A DNA stretch of 61,857 bases from positions 60,594-122,450 of the forward strand of contig CABJEP010000007.1 in NCBI GenBank assembly GCA_902364645.1, read 5' to 3'. The position numbers were made by a program, and so were the translations under genes. The notes beneath the pieces were generated by a model. That model saw only the letters and a program-made list of their open reading frames with translations, was not told the origin of the DNA and ran no database searches. Positions 35,871 to 43,922 of the stretch are shown here, one piece after another; positions within the stretch are counted from its first letter, which is position 1, and each line of letters starts with the position of its first letter. Source of the stretch: Coriobacteriaceae bacterium. Its GTDB lineage: Bacteria; Actinomycetota; Coriobacteriia; Coriobacteriales; Coriobacteriaceae.

Positions 35871-37091
35871 ATGGTTGATGAGGACTTTGCCTGGCGGCTT
35901 GCGCAGGACCTTGTGAAGATTGACAGCTCAGACCCGGGCGCGTATGAGGATGAAATTGAGCGCTTCATTAAGAGGCTCATTGAGCAGCAGCTGGCACAAC
36001 TTGATAGTTCTGCGCTCGATGCCGTGCAGATTGAGGAGCTCGAAGTGCTGCCCGGGCGCCGCAACCTTAAAGTCACCGTGCCGGGCCAAAGCGACGAGCC
36101 GCGGCTGGTCTATATCTGCCACATGGATACCGTCACCTTGGGCGATGGCTGGGACGCAGACATCGCACCGCTTGGGGCGGTTGTGCGCGACGATAAACTC
36201 TATGGCCGCGGTGCCTGCGATATGAAGGGTGGCCTGGCCTGCGCCATTGCCGCACTGGTCCATACGCTCGAGCGCGTGGCGGCAAGCGGTGAGCTGCCCC
36301 GACGTGGCTTTTCGCTCATCTGCTCGGTCGACGAGGAAGACTTTATGCGTGGCTCCGAGGCGGCCATTGATGCCGGCTGGGTCGGTTCGCGCGAATGGGT
36401 GCTGGACACCGAGCCCACCGACGGACAGATCCAGGTGGCGCACAAGGGGCGCACATGGTTCGAGATTGAGATGGCAGGCGTCACGGCGCACGCGAGCCAG
36501 CCTTGGAAGGGCGCCGACGCCGTCGCCGCCATGGCAGAGGTCGTCTGCGCGTTGCGCCGCGCGTTCATGGCGCTGCCCGTACACGATGAGCTGGGGCCAT
36601 CGACCATCACGTTTGGACAGATCGAGGGCGGCTACCGCCCCTATGTCGTGCCCGACCATGCCAAGGTCTGGGTCGATATGCGCCTGGCCCCGCCGACTGA
36701 TACGGCCGCCGCGACGCGCATGGTAGAGCAGGCCATCGCCGGCGCCGAAGCCGCGGTCCCCGGCTGCCATGGAAGCTATACCGTGACAGGCGACCGCCCC
36801 GCCATCGAGCGCGATCCAAGCTCTCCCCTTCTGGCTGCACTCAAGCGTGCCGCCGATGACGTGACGGGCACAGACACGACCGTCGGCTTCTTTACCGGCT
36901 ACACCGACACTGCCGTCATTGCCGGCAAGACAGGCAACCGCAATTGTATGAGCTACGGCCCCGGCTCGTTGGCGCTCGCGCACAAGCCCAACGAGTATGT
37001 GCCCCATGCCGATATCGTTCGCTGCCAAAACGTGCTCATCGCGCTTGCCGATAACACGCTCTGGGACGCAAGCGGCCAAGTTGGGGCATAA
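35871..37091 (+). CDS. M20 family metallopeptidase (ArgE/DapE/CPG2-like)
   Basis: Zinc amidohydrolase of 406 residues. Metal ligands and catalytic residues are visible in order: CHMDTV (His and Asp), GRGACDMKGGLA (Asp), SVDEEDFM (Glu-Glu), DTEPTD (Asp), and the last histidine in GPGSLALAHKPNEYV. The dimerisation domain lies between about 190 and 310 with HASQPWKGADAV. It would cut an acyl or aminoacyl amide; ArgE-like, DapE-like or carboxypeptidase activity cannot be told apart. The ATG is preceded by GTGAGG. The DUF1015-like gene follows after 39 bp. Confidence 0.9.
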   Translation: MVDEDFAWRLAQDLVKIDSSDPGAYEDEIERFIKRLIEQQLAQLDSSALDAVQIEELEVLPGRRNLKVTVPGQSDEPRLVYICHMDTVTLGDGWDADIAPLGAVVRDDKLYGRGACDMKGGLACAIAALVHTLERVAASGELPRRGFSLICSVDEEDFMRGSEAAIDAGWVGSREWVLDTEPTDGQIQVAHKGRTWFEIEMAGVTAHASQPWKGADAVAAMAEVVCALRRAFMALPVHDELGPSTITFGQIEGGYRPYVVPDHAKVWVDMRLAPPTDTAAATRMVEQAIAGAEAAVPGCHGSYTVTGDRPAIERDPSSPLLAALKRAADDVTGTDTTVGFFTGYTDTAVIAGKTGNRNCMSYGPGSLALAHKPNEYVPHADIVRCQNVLIALADNTLWDASGQVGA

Positions 37092-37130
37092 TAAGCCGCG
37101 AACAAACCGACTCGCGCGTTAGGACCGCCC

Positions 37131-37811
37131 ATGAAAGCACTTCCATTTCCCTGCATCCGCCCAGCTCAGGACCGCGTGCTCGAGGCGCTGCCTGCGATGG
37201 GCGGTATCCTGAGCGGCAACGACGCCCTGCGCGGCGCCATTGCTGACGGCCTAATGCTCAAGGATCCAGGCGCGGCGTATTACGTGTACGAGTGTTCGGG
37301 AGAGCTGGGACGCGTGACGGGCGTTGTGGCAATTTGCCCGGTTGGTGTACTGACGGACGACAACGCGTCCTCCGCAGATGCGGCCGCAGCCGCCCGCGCA
37401 ATCGCCGAGCTTAAGGTGCAGCCTCGCCCTGTAACGCTCGCCTACGAAGCCTCGCCCGTCATGGATATCATCCTCGGCGCCGCCAAAGAAGGCGCGTCGC
37501 TCTATGCCGTCACCGACCCCGCCGGCATTACGCACCGTGTGTGGGAGGTCAAGCGCGAGGACGCCGTTGCTGCCATCCGTGCCATGCTCGATCAGGCACC
37601 CGACCCCGTGTTCGCCGGTGACTCCGCCTATGCCGCCGCACTGGCTGGGGCATCGCAGATTCTGGCCGATGAGGCCCGTGCCGCCGGAACGTACACCGGC
37701 AAAGAGCCGTTCAACTTTGCCGTAGCTGCGCTCTTCCCCGCCGCGCAGGTCAGCGGCGGCGCGCCGCAGGTTCCGACGGGTCTGCTCACTCACCAGATCT
37801 CACGGTTCTAG
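37131..37811 (+). CDS. Short DUF1015-like protein
   Basis: Protein of 226 residues that resembles a shrunken DUF1015. The start LPFPCIRPAQDRV, the middle LMLKDPGAAYYVYEC, GVVAICPVGVL and the PVTLAYEASPVMDIIL region all match that family's order. Full DUF1015 proteins are about 400 residues and carry a highly conserved IADGHHR motif; the equivalent place here reads VFAGDSAYAAAL, without the histidines. Either the catalytic or binding function has been lost or changed. It probably shares a transcript with the M20 peptidase. The family link is by eye only. Confidence 0.5.
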   Translation: MKALPFPCIRPAQDRVLEALPAMGGILSGNDALRGAIADGLMLKDPGAAYYVYECSGELGRVTGVVAICPVGVLTDDNASSADAAAAARAIAELKVQPRPVTLAYEASPVMDIILGAAKEGASLYAVTDPAGITHRVWEVKREDAVAAIRAMLDQAPDPVFAGDSAYAAALAGASQILADEARAAGTYTGKEPFNFAVAALFPAAQVSGGAPQVPTGLLTHQISRF

Positions 37812-37854
37812 CGGACTCAAACGCGAAGCTGGAAAACCCAGCATCCAAACAAAC

Positions 37855-37899
37855 AAGGGGCAGGGATGCAATGCCCGTGCATGCATCCCCGCCCCTTTC
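37855..37899 (+). terminator. Terminator after the DUF1015-like gene
   Basis: AAGGGGC, then GGGATGCA, pair with TGCATCCC and GCCCCTT; a short T-run follows. The reverse side could also serve the convergent phosphatase gene. Confidence 0.85.
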
Positions 37900-37942
37900 G
37901 CATCAAACAATTTCGCCGGCAAACCGCGCCGCAACGCCAGCG

Positions 37943-38578
37943 CTACCCGCGCTGCGGGCCTACTACCGCTACAAGCGGTTCAAGCCCCAGCTCGCGCGCG
38001 TAATCCTCCTGCGTAAAGACTTCGACCAACTCAAACGTGTCGGATTCGTCGTCAAACGCAAAGTGCAGCACCGAGCAGTTGCCCGGCACGCGATCGCGCT
38101 CGTCGGCCGCCGCACCCTTCACGTGATCCATAAACTCCTTGATAGCCGAGCCATGGCTTACCGCGAGCACACACGTATGGTCCGGACGCTGCATGAGTTC
38201 GGTCAGCGTCGCCACCATGCGCTCGCGCACCTGGATCTGGCCCTCGCCGCCAAATTGACGATAGAAATCGCGCCACGGGCGCTCGGGCATAAGCATCACG
38301 CGCTCGGCCTCAAAGTCGCCAAAGAACCACTCACGCAGGCCGTCCAGGCGCTCGTACGCCAAGCCCGGCCACAAGTTGGCGATAGTCTGCTCGGTGCGAT
38401 GAAGCGTGGAGGTGTAGGCATGATCGGGCTCAATGCCGCGCGCACGTAAAAACATGCCGGCGCGCGCCGCCTGGTCGCAACCCAACTGCGTAAGCGGCGA
38501 GTCACTCCACCCCTGAATGATACGCTTAAGGTTGAATATCGTCTGTCCATGACGGACCAGATACAGATCTTTATTCAT
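37943..38578 (-). CDS. Histidine phosphatase family protein (1 of 2)
   Basis: Phosphoglycerate-mutase-like phosphatase of 211 residues. The catalytic RHG is in YLVRHGQTIFNL, the acid residue in LREWFFGDFE, and the second histidine in LAVSHGSAIKEF. The ATG at 38578 was chosen to match these family starts. It follows its paralogue by 17 bp on the same strand. The two share the segment order and differ mainly in an extra C-terminal part here. Substrates may be phospho-sugars or nucleotides; none is indicated. Confidence 0.9.
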   Translation of the reverse strand: MNKDLYLVRHGQTIFNLKRIIQGWSDSPLTQLGCDQAARAGMFLRARGIEPDHAYTSTLHRTEQTIANLWPGLAYERLDGLREWFFGDFEAERVMLMPERPWRDFYRQFGGEGQIQVRERMVATLTELMQRPDHTCVLAVSHGSAIKEFMDHVKGAAADERDRVPGNCSVLHFAFDDESDTFELVEVFTQEDYARELGLEPLVAVVGPQRG

Positions 38579-38595
38579 AGGGGTCCTTTCGTTCG

Positions 38596-39138
38596 TTACC
38601 AACCCAAGAGCGAAAACGCCCCGTCGCAATAGCCAAAATGAAGCACGGCACCGTTGTCGGGTAGCTCTCCCCCGCCAGTCACATACTCAAGAAACTCCTG
38701 GCAGGCTGAGCCGTGGGAAACCGCCAGCACGCAGTCGTGCTGCGGCCGGGCCATAATACGGGACAGCGCCGCAACCATGCGCGACTGAAGCTGCACTTCC
38801 GACTCGCCGCCAAAGGCCACCGGATAATCGCCCCAGGGCTGCGGCGGCATCTCGCGATTTGATGTGCCCTCCAGCGAGCCAAAATGCCACTCACGCAGGT
38901 CATCGACCAGCTCAATGGAACGGCCCTCGCCAACGATAAGCTCGGCCGTATGCCGCGCCCGGCCCAACGGCGAGGAATACACATGATCAAAGGCCACGCC
39001 ACGCGCCGCAAACGCCGTACGCGCCGTCAGCGCCTGCTCGCGCCCGCGCGCCGTAAGCGGCGAATCGTGCCAGCCCTGCAAAATGCTCTGCACATTGAGC
39101 TCAGTCTGCCCATGCCGCACCAAATACAGATCTGCCAC
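38596..39138 (-). CDS. Histidine phosphatase family protein (2 of 2)
   Basis: Compact histidine phosphatase of 180 residues. It has YLVRHGQTELNV, then SSPLGRARHTAE, DLREWHFGSLEG and VLAVSHGSACQEF. It is clearly paralogous to the next gene downstream (shared ILQGW/IIQGW and DSPLT motifs), so a tandem duplication is likely. The ATG has GGGGAGAGCG before it. Confidence 0.9.
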   Translation of the reverse strand: MADLYLVRHGQTELNVQSILQGWHDSPLTARGREQALTARTAFAARGVAFDHVYSSPLGRARHTAELIVGEGRSIELVDDLREWHFGSLEGTSNREMPPQPWGDYPVAFGGESEVQLQSRMVAALSRIMARPQHDCVLAVSHGSACQEFLEYVTGGGELPDNGAVLHFGYCDGAFSLLGW

Positions 39139-39152
39139 ACGCTCTCCCCTCG

Positions 39153-39191
39153 TACCACCACAAAGGGGACAGGCACCTTTGTGGTGGTTTA
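39153..39191. repeat. Repeat family A, copy 7
   Basis: TACCACCACAAAGG and a complementary right arm enclose GGACAGGCA. It lies 29 bp beyond the nitroreductase stop and 14 bp upstream of the phosphatase start. Confidence 0.9.
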
Positions 39192-39220
39192 CCGTCTGAT
39201 CACGCCGCGGTGACGCTCAG

Positions 39221-39892
39221 CTACACCAGCACGTCGGCGAGCGGGCGCTTGGGTACGTGGTGCACCTGCGCATCGTCACGCCAGTAATTAATTGAGCCGT
39301 CGGGGTTGGAATCGATCGCATCGATCATCTGCGTCTCGGCCGGCACGCCAAAAGCCATGATCAGCTTGAGCTCATACTTGTCGTTATCGAGCCCCATAGC
39401 ATCGATCGCGTGGGGCGTAAAGGCCTTGAACATGCAGGCTGCCACCTCGGGCGTGGCGCTGCGAGCGGCGAGCATCATCGTCTGCGCGGCAATGCCCGTG
39501 TCGACCTCGGTGATGGGCGCGGCGGGCTTACCCGGAACAGCGCGCTCGGCAAGAATCGCGATGTAGCCGGTCGGACGCTCGCCCTCGGCAGGACCCGACC
39601 AATCCTTAAGCGCGCCGGCCCATGCAAGCTCATCAAATACACGCGCGCAATCCTCGGCACCGCTCACCACATGAAAACGCAGACGCTGAGCATTGGCGCC
39701 GCAGGGAGCCAGGTGCGCCAGTTCCGCCAGCTCGAGCAAAAACTCGCGCGGCACGCGCATGGACTCGTCAAAACGGCGGCACGTACGGGCGCGGCGGACC
39801 AGCGCGTCAAACGTGTCCAGGCCAAGCTTTTCGCAACCCTGCTTTGCCATCGACTCGGCGCTTACCGGCGCCGCGGGAACAGCTTCGTTCAT
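39221..39892 (-). CDS. Nitroreductase family protein
   Basis: FMN-dependent oxidoreductase fold, 223 residues. RRARTCRRFDES near residue 33 is the FMN-binding beginning, APCGANAQRLRFHVV the second flavin contact, and DTGIAAQTMMLAA the dimer helix. The C-terminal part (LIMAFGVPAE) is typical. Substrate unknown. GGGGGTCTT lies before the ATG. It is divergent from the DUF308 gene across a gap with a TTCTTAAGAA palindrome. Confidence 0.88.
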   Translation of the reverse strand: MNEAVPAAPVSAESMAKQGCEKLGLDTFDALVRRARTCRRFDESMRVPREFLLELAELAHLAPCGANAQRLRFHVVSGAEDCARVFDELAWAGALKDWSGPAEGERPTGYIAILAERAVPGKPAAPITEVDTGIAAQTMMLAARSATPEVAACMFKAFTPHAIDAMGLDNDKYELKLIMAFGVPAETQMIDAIDSNPDGSINYWRDDAQVHHVPKRPLADVLV

Positions 39893-40125
39893 AAGACCCC
39901 CAATAAAAGCATATTGTTCTTAAGAAAATCTAACCTAAAACGTAGGCAATTACACACAGCGGCGCAATGTTCCACACCTGTTGAATATTCCGCATCCAAA
40001 CGGGAACAAAGGTAACAATTCGGGAAGATGAGGCTCCCATTCGCCCTTCCCGCCCCACGCGACGGCGCCCTTGGGCGATACTGGTTGCAAGAGCTACGGC
40101 TTACGCCGCACGGAAAGGAGACATC

Positions 40126-40728
40126 ATGGGCATCTTTAAGAACGATGACAAGCAATCGAGCGCGTTTGGATTTGACGAGAAAAGCATGGCAGGCAAGGCC
40201 GTCAAGGCCGTGCGCTGGATTTACGCCATCACGGGCGTCTTGGCGCTCGTCGCCGGCATCGCACTGCTGTTTGCGCCCGCCAAATCCCTCGTCTTCCTGA
40301 CGACCGTCTTGGGCATCTACTTTGTGATCACGGCCGCGATCAGGCTGTTTACCGCTGTTTTCGAGCCGCTGCTGCCCACCGGCTGGCGCGTTACGAGCAT
40401 CATCTCCAACCTGCTCATCATTCTGGGCGGCGTCATAATCCTGCGCAACCAGGCCTTCTCGACCGCGACGCTCACCACGCTCGTGGTGGTCGTCGCCGGC
40501 TTTGGCTGGATCGTCGAGGGCGTCATGTCGATTCTGGAATCCGAGCTTTCCGCCAACCGCGCCCTCGCCATCCTGAGCGGCGCGCTCTCCATCATCGCGG
40601 GCATGTTCGTGTTTATCTATCCGCTGTGGTCGGCCAAGATGCTCGTCATCTTTAGCGGTGCCGCGCTGCTGGTGTTTGGCGTGACGCTCATTGTTCGCGC
40701 CATTCAGTTTGGCAAACTGGTGCGCTAG
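40126..40728 (+). CDS. DUF308/HdeD-like membrane protein
   Basis: Membrane protein of 200 residues with six hydrophobic segments in three pairs, the pattern of HdeD/DUF308 proteins. In Escherichia coli HdeD is linked to acid resistance; whether this copy is remains unknown. AAAGGAG precedes the ATG. Its stop codon is followed immediately, with no spacer, by the ATG of the DUF188 gene, so the two are translationally coupled. Confidence 0.85.
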   Translation: MGIFKNDDKQSSAFGFDEKSMAGKAVKAVRWIYAITGVLALVAGIALLFAPAKSLVFLTTVLGIYFVITAAIRLFTAVFEPLLPTGWRVTSIISNLLIILGGVIILRNQAFSTATLTTLVVVVAGFGWIVEGVMSILESELSANRALAILSGALSIIAGMFVFIYPLWSAKMLVIFSGAALLVFGVTLIVRAIQFGKLVR

Positions 40729-41211
40729 ATGCCAAAGACGCTCTTTATTGATGCCGACGCCTGCCCGGTCACGCGCGAGTCGATTGACTGCGCGCGGCGG
40801 GCGGGCGTCGCCGTTGTTATCGCCGGCAACAGCACGCAAAACCTGGAACGGCACATTCGCCGCGACGACCCGCGCGATGCCGAGCACGCGCGACGCGGCT
40901 TTTGGATCACGACGCTCGACGTGAGCGTGGGCGCCGACAGCGCCGACTTTGCCATTGTCGAACGCCTGCAGGCGGGCGACGTGGTCGTGACGCAGGACAT
41001 TGGCTTGGCGAGCATGGTGCTCGGGCGCGATGCCGCCGCTATCGGTGTGCGCGGGCGCGTCTACGACAAAGCAACCATCGACATGCAGCTGTTTATTCGC
41101 CACGAGGAAAAGAAGGTACGCCGCGCCGGCGGACGCACTCGCGGTCCGGCAGCATTTACCAGCGAAGACCGCGCCCGCTTTAAACGCAACCTCACCGAGT
41201 TGCTGCACTAA
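40729..41211 (+). CDS. YaiI/YqxD (DUF188) family protein
   Basis: Protein of 160 residues, full family length. It begins TLFIDADACPVTRES, the invariant DUF188 start, with VVTQDIGLASMVLGRDA and GRVYDKATIDM later. The fold resembles PIN-type nucleases; biochemical activity is not established. There is no separate ribosome site; translation must depend on the preceding gene. Confidence 0.93.
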   Translation: MPKTLFIDADACPVTRESIDCARRAGVAVVIAGNSTQNLERHIRRDDPRDAEHARRGFWITTLDVSVGADSADFAIVERLQAGDVVVTQDIGLASMVLGRDAAAIGVRGRVYDKATIDMQLFIRHEEKKVRRAGGRTRGPAAFTSEDRARFKRNLTELLH

Positions 41212-41213
41212 CC

Positions 41214-41257
41214 AAGGTAGGTTTTTGGGACATGCCTAATAATCTACCTTTTTGTTT
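41214..41257 (+). terminator. Terminator of DUF308-DUF188
   Basis: AAGGTAG and CTACCTT pair across 23 nt and are followed by TTTTTGTTTT. The loop carries GGGACATGCC, whose inverse GGCATGTCC recurs 70 bp downstream. Confidence 0.65.
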
Positions 41258-41343
41258 TGCCGATTGACGCGCATCCAACGCCCAGGTCATGGCGGTGGAA
41301 TTTATGGCATGTCCTAGTTTTACGGCATGCCCCAAACATCCAC

Positions 41344-42432
41344 TTAGAACCCAAAGGCGGAAAGGATAAGGCCCCAGCCAGCGCCGATGACGTACATCAT
41401 GATCAGGAACACGGCATTTTCGCGGGCGCTGCGGTTGGTGCGGAACAGCACCAGATAACCCACGCCGGCGGAAATGAGCGTGCCGGCGAGCATCGGCGCC
41501 AGTTGCAGCGCGCCTTCCAGATACAGCTGTGTAATGACCACGCTCGCCGAGCAATTGGGAATCAGCCCGACAAGCGCCGAACCCAGGACAGCGAGTGTCT
41601 CGTTGCCGCGCAGGAACTGCTCGATCGCGGACTCGCCGAACGTCTCGAGCACGGCGACCAGAATCAGCGTCACCAGAAAAATGAATACCGAGACCTGCAC
41701 GGTGTGCGAGATCGCACTGCGGATGATCGACAGGACAGGCGTCCCTTCGTGGGAGTGAGAGTGACCGTGACCATCATGGTGTTCATGTTCGCCCTCATGA
41801 CCGTGATCGTGGCCATGTCCGTGTTCGTGCTCGTCTTCGTCTTCATCACATCCGCAATGGTCGCGCTCGCACAGCTCGTGGATGTGGTCGGCGCTCACGC
41901 CCGCCTCGGCCACCTCGTCGATGATGTCACCGCCGCTGTGGTCGTCGTGCGCGCAGTTCACGTGGGCCGGATTGGCCGCGGTTCCCAGCACGGTACGGCG
42001 AATCGCCGCGTGCGCGCGGGCGTTACGGCGCAGGCCGCGAATGGCAGCGTCCACGATAAAACCCGTGACCAGTGCGATCAGCGCTTTCGAAGCCAAAAGC
42101 ATCGCCATAGTCTGCACGGGAACCTGCTCGGCAAGCAACAGCGGCAGCATCTCATCGGAGGTCGAAAGGAACACCGCCACCAACGTGCCCAAGGTCACGA
42201 CACGGCCGGCGTACAGCGTTGCTGCCATGGCCGAAAATCCGCACTGCGGCACCATGCCCAGCAGCGAGCCAACCACGGGACCCGCAGCGCCGGCGCGCTT
42301 GATAGCGCCGTTGACGCGGTCGCCCGCAACGTGCTCAAGTGTCTCGAGAGCAAGATACGTCACCAACAAAAACGGCACCAGCGACAGCGTGTCCTTGCCG
42401 GCGTCGAGCAGAATATCAATCAGTAAATCCAT
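41344..42432 (-). CDS. Putative manganese/arsenic-type metal efflux permease
   Basis: Membrane protein of 362 residues in two halves of about four to five segments. Each half has a related motif: VPQCGFSAMAATLY with LSTSDEMLPLLLAE in the first, IPNCSASVVITQLY in the second. Between them (about residues 155-240) is a loop with more than 20 His plus many Asp and Glu, a likely metal reservoir. This layout is that of the family annotated as putative manganese transporter or arsenic efflux protein. A consensus promoter overlapped by a palindrome precedes it, so it is probably metal-regulated. Confidence 0.75.
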   Translation of the reverse strand: MDLLIDILLDAGKDTLSLVPFLLVTYLALETLEHVAGDRVNGAIKRAGAAGPVVGSLLGMVPQCGFSAMAATLYAGRVVTLGTLVAVFLSTSDEMLPLLLAEQVPVQTMAMLLASKALIALVTGFIVDAAIRGLRRNARAHAAIRRTVLGTAANPAHVNCAHDDHSGGDIIDEVAEAGVSADHIHELCERDHCGCDEDEDEHEHGHGHDHGHEGEHEHHDGHGHSHSHEGTPVLSIIRSAISHTVQVSVFIFLVTLILVAVLETFGESAIEQFLRGNETLAVLGSALVGLIPNCSASVVITQLYLEGALQLAPMLAGTLISAGVGYLVLFRTNRSARENAVFLIMMYVIGAGWGLILSAFGF

Positions 42433-42475
42433 GACGGACGGAACCTTTCGTGTCTTTCGGCAGCATTGTAAAAGT

Positions 42476-42522
42476 CCTAGCGGTCAACTAGGGTATTGTA
42501 GTTGTCCCGGGCGCGGTGCCAA
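42476..42522 (-). promoter_or_regulatory. Promoter and candidate operator of the metal permease
   Basis: The reverse strand shows -35 TTGGCA (42522-42517), a 16-bp spacer and -10 TACAAT (42500-42495). Right at the expected start point lies the palindrome CCTAG-7-CTAGG (42476-42492), a good site for a repressor dimer. Confidence 0.55.
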
Positions 42523-42603
42523 TAGTTGCCTATGGCAAACTATCATCTCGCCATAACTCAGTAACCTCGAGCCGCACAACGCGGCCCGTCCAAGGAGTAG
42601 CAT

Positions 42604-43572
42604 ATGAACGTATCGCAAGCACTCGAATACGAGCGCCAGCCGTTTATCCCCATGTTTATCTACGGCGACCACGGCGCCATGGAGTCCGAGCGCCAGAAGG
42701 GCGAGGAGGCCCTCAAGGTGCTCGAGACCGAGTACTTTACCGCCGAGGGCGACCCCGGCTTCGACTTTGCCACCGTGCGCGACCTGGCCGACCGCAACCG
42801 CGACCTGTGCGACCAGATTGGCGAGGCGCGTCTGCGCAACGTGACGCCCGCGACGCTCTCGCGCGGCCTGTCCGACGCCGACACCTGCGCCGCCATCGGC
42901 AAGATGCAAAAGCGCACCGCCGCGTCCGTTATGCGCGAGATCCGCGGCGACCGCGACGCACTCGGCGTGGCCTATGCCCGCAAGCCCATCCAAGGCACGG
43001 TGCTGGGCATCGACATCGAGACCACCGGTCGCGCGCCCGAGCGCGGCTACATCATCAACGTGGGCTGGGAGATCATGGATCTCACCAGCGACGCCGTGCC
43101 GCATGACGCCGAGGCACACTACTGCGGCCTGCCCGACATCTACCGCGGCGAGGATGTGCCGCTATCGAACATCCATCACATCACATGGGACGACATCGAC
43201 GGCAAAAAGCCGTTCCGCGAGAACAAGGAGCTGCAGAAGCAGCTGCTCAAGCTCATGAAGAAGTACCCGTACATGGCGCATAATGCCGCCTTCGAGGACA
43301 GCTGGTTCAAAATTCATCTGGACGGTTACGCTGAGGCGCGCCGCGCAGGCAAGATCATCGTCATCGACTCGCGCCAGATCTGCCGCAGCCTGGACGCCGA
43401 CGTGCGCTCGCTCCCCCGCGAGTCCGCGCCCGCTGCGCTCGAGAACTGGGCGCGCCGCCGCGGCACCCTCGCCGTCGACGCCAACGAGCAGCACCTGGGC
43501 CTCGACGACACCGACCTCATGCTCCGCACCGTCCAAGCCGAGTTCAACCTCAAGAACCTGTTTGCGAAATAG
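42604..43572 (+). CDS. DEDD-type 3'-5' exonuclease domain protein
   Basis: Protein of 322 residues. The first 125 residues are not recognised. An exonuclease domain follows with GIDIETTG near residue 137 (Asp, Glu), HNAAFEDSW (Asp) and HLGLDDTDLM (His and Asp), the DEDDh set of DNA polymerase III epsilon-like nucleases. A polymerase domain is absent, so repair or RNA processing is more likely than replication. CAAGGAG precedes the ATG. Confidence 0.85.
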   Translation: MNVSQALEYERQPFIPMFIYGDHGAMESERQKGEEALKVLETEYFTAEGDPGFDFATVRDLADRNRDLCDQIGEARLRNVTPATLSRGLSDADTCAAIGKMQKRTAASVMREIRGDRDALGVAYARKPIQGTVLGIDIETTGRAPERGYIINVGWEIMDLTSDAVPHDAEAHYCGLPDIYRGEDVPLSNIHHITWDDIDGKKPFRENKELQKQLLKLMKKYPYMAHNAAFEDSWFKIHLDGYAEARRAGKIIVIDSRQICRSLDADVRSLPRESAPAALENWARRRGTLAVDANEQHLGLDDTDLMLRTVQAEFNLKNLFAK

Positions 43573-43603
43573 CAACGCCTGCGACAAACACTGCTTGCTC
43601 ACG

Positions 43604-43640
43604 AGCGGCCTCGCAGCGGGAAACCCCGCAGCGGGGCCGC
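43604..43640. terminator. GC-rich hairpin after the exonuclease gene
   Basis: GCGGCC, CGC and CGGG on the left pair with their complements on the right around AAA. There is no T-run, so it may be a repeat rather than a terminator. Confidence 0.4.
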
Positions 43641-43922
43641 CCCACGTTCCATAAGCAGGCCCGCTCTTCACAAATTCTGAACCCTATTTTTTACTTATTT
43701 CAGCACTTTCCCGACACGTGATTTGTACTCGGATGGCGATGCACCGATACCAAATGTGCAGCAATTGAGTGTTTCCATGCTATAGCCAAGCTGCGAAAAC
43801 ATTTATTTAGGGCGTACCGACCCATAATTGCGTCAAGCTTTTGGACAGCATTTGGTTAGACCTCTAAAACGACTTTTCCACTCAGCGCCATCAACACGGC
43901 ATTAGCTGACACGATATATGCC
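43641..43922. other. AT-rich gap upstream of nuclease-like copy 2
   Basis: No gene is seen. The base composition changes sharply to AT-rich near 43670, as it does beside copy 1. Promoter elements for the next gene must lie here, but no clear pair was found. Confidence 0.35.

Noticed and set aside
35717..36076. Longer N-terminus for nuclease-like copy 1
   Set aside because: It would overlap the divergent M20 gene, is Ser-rich antisense-type sequence, and has no match in copy 2.
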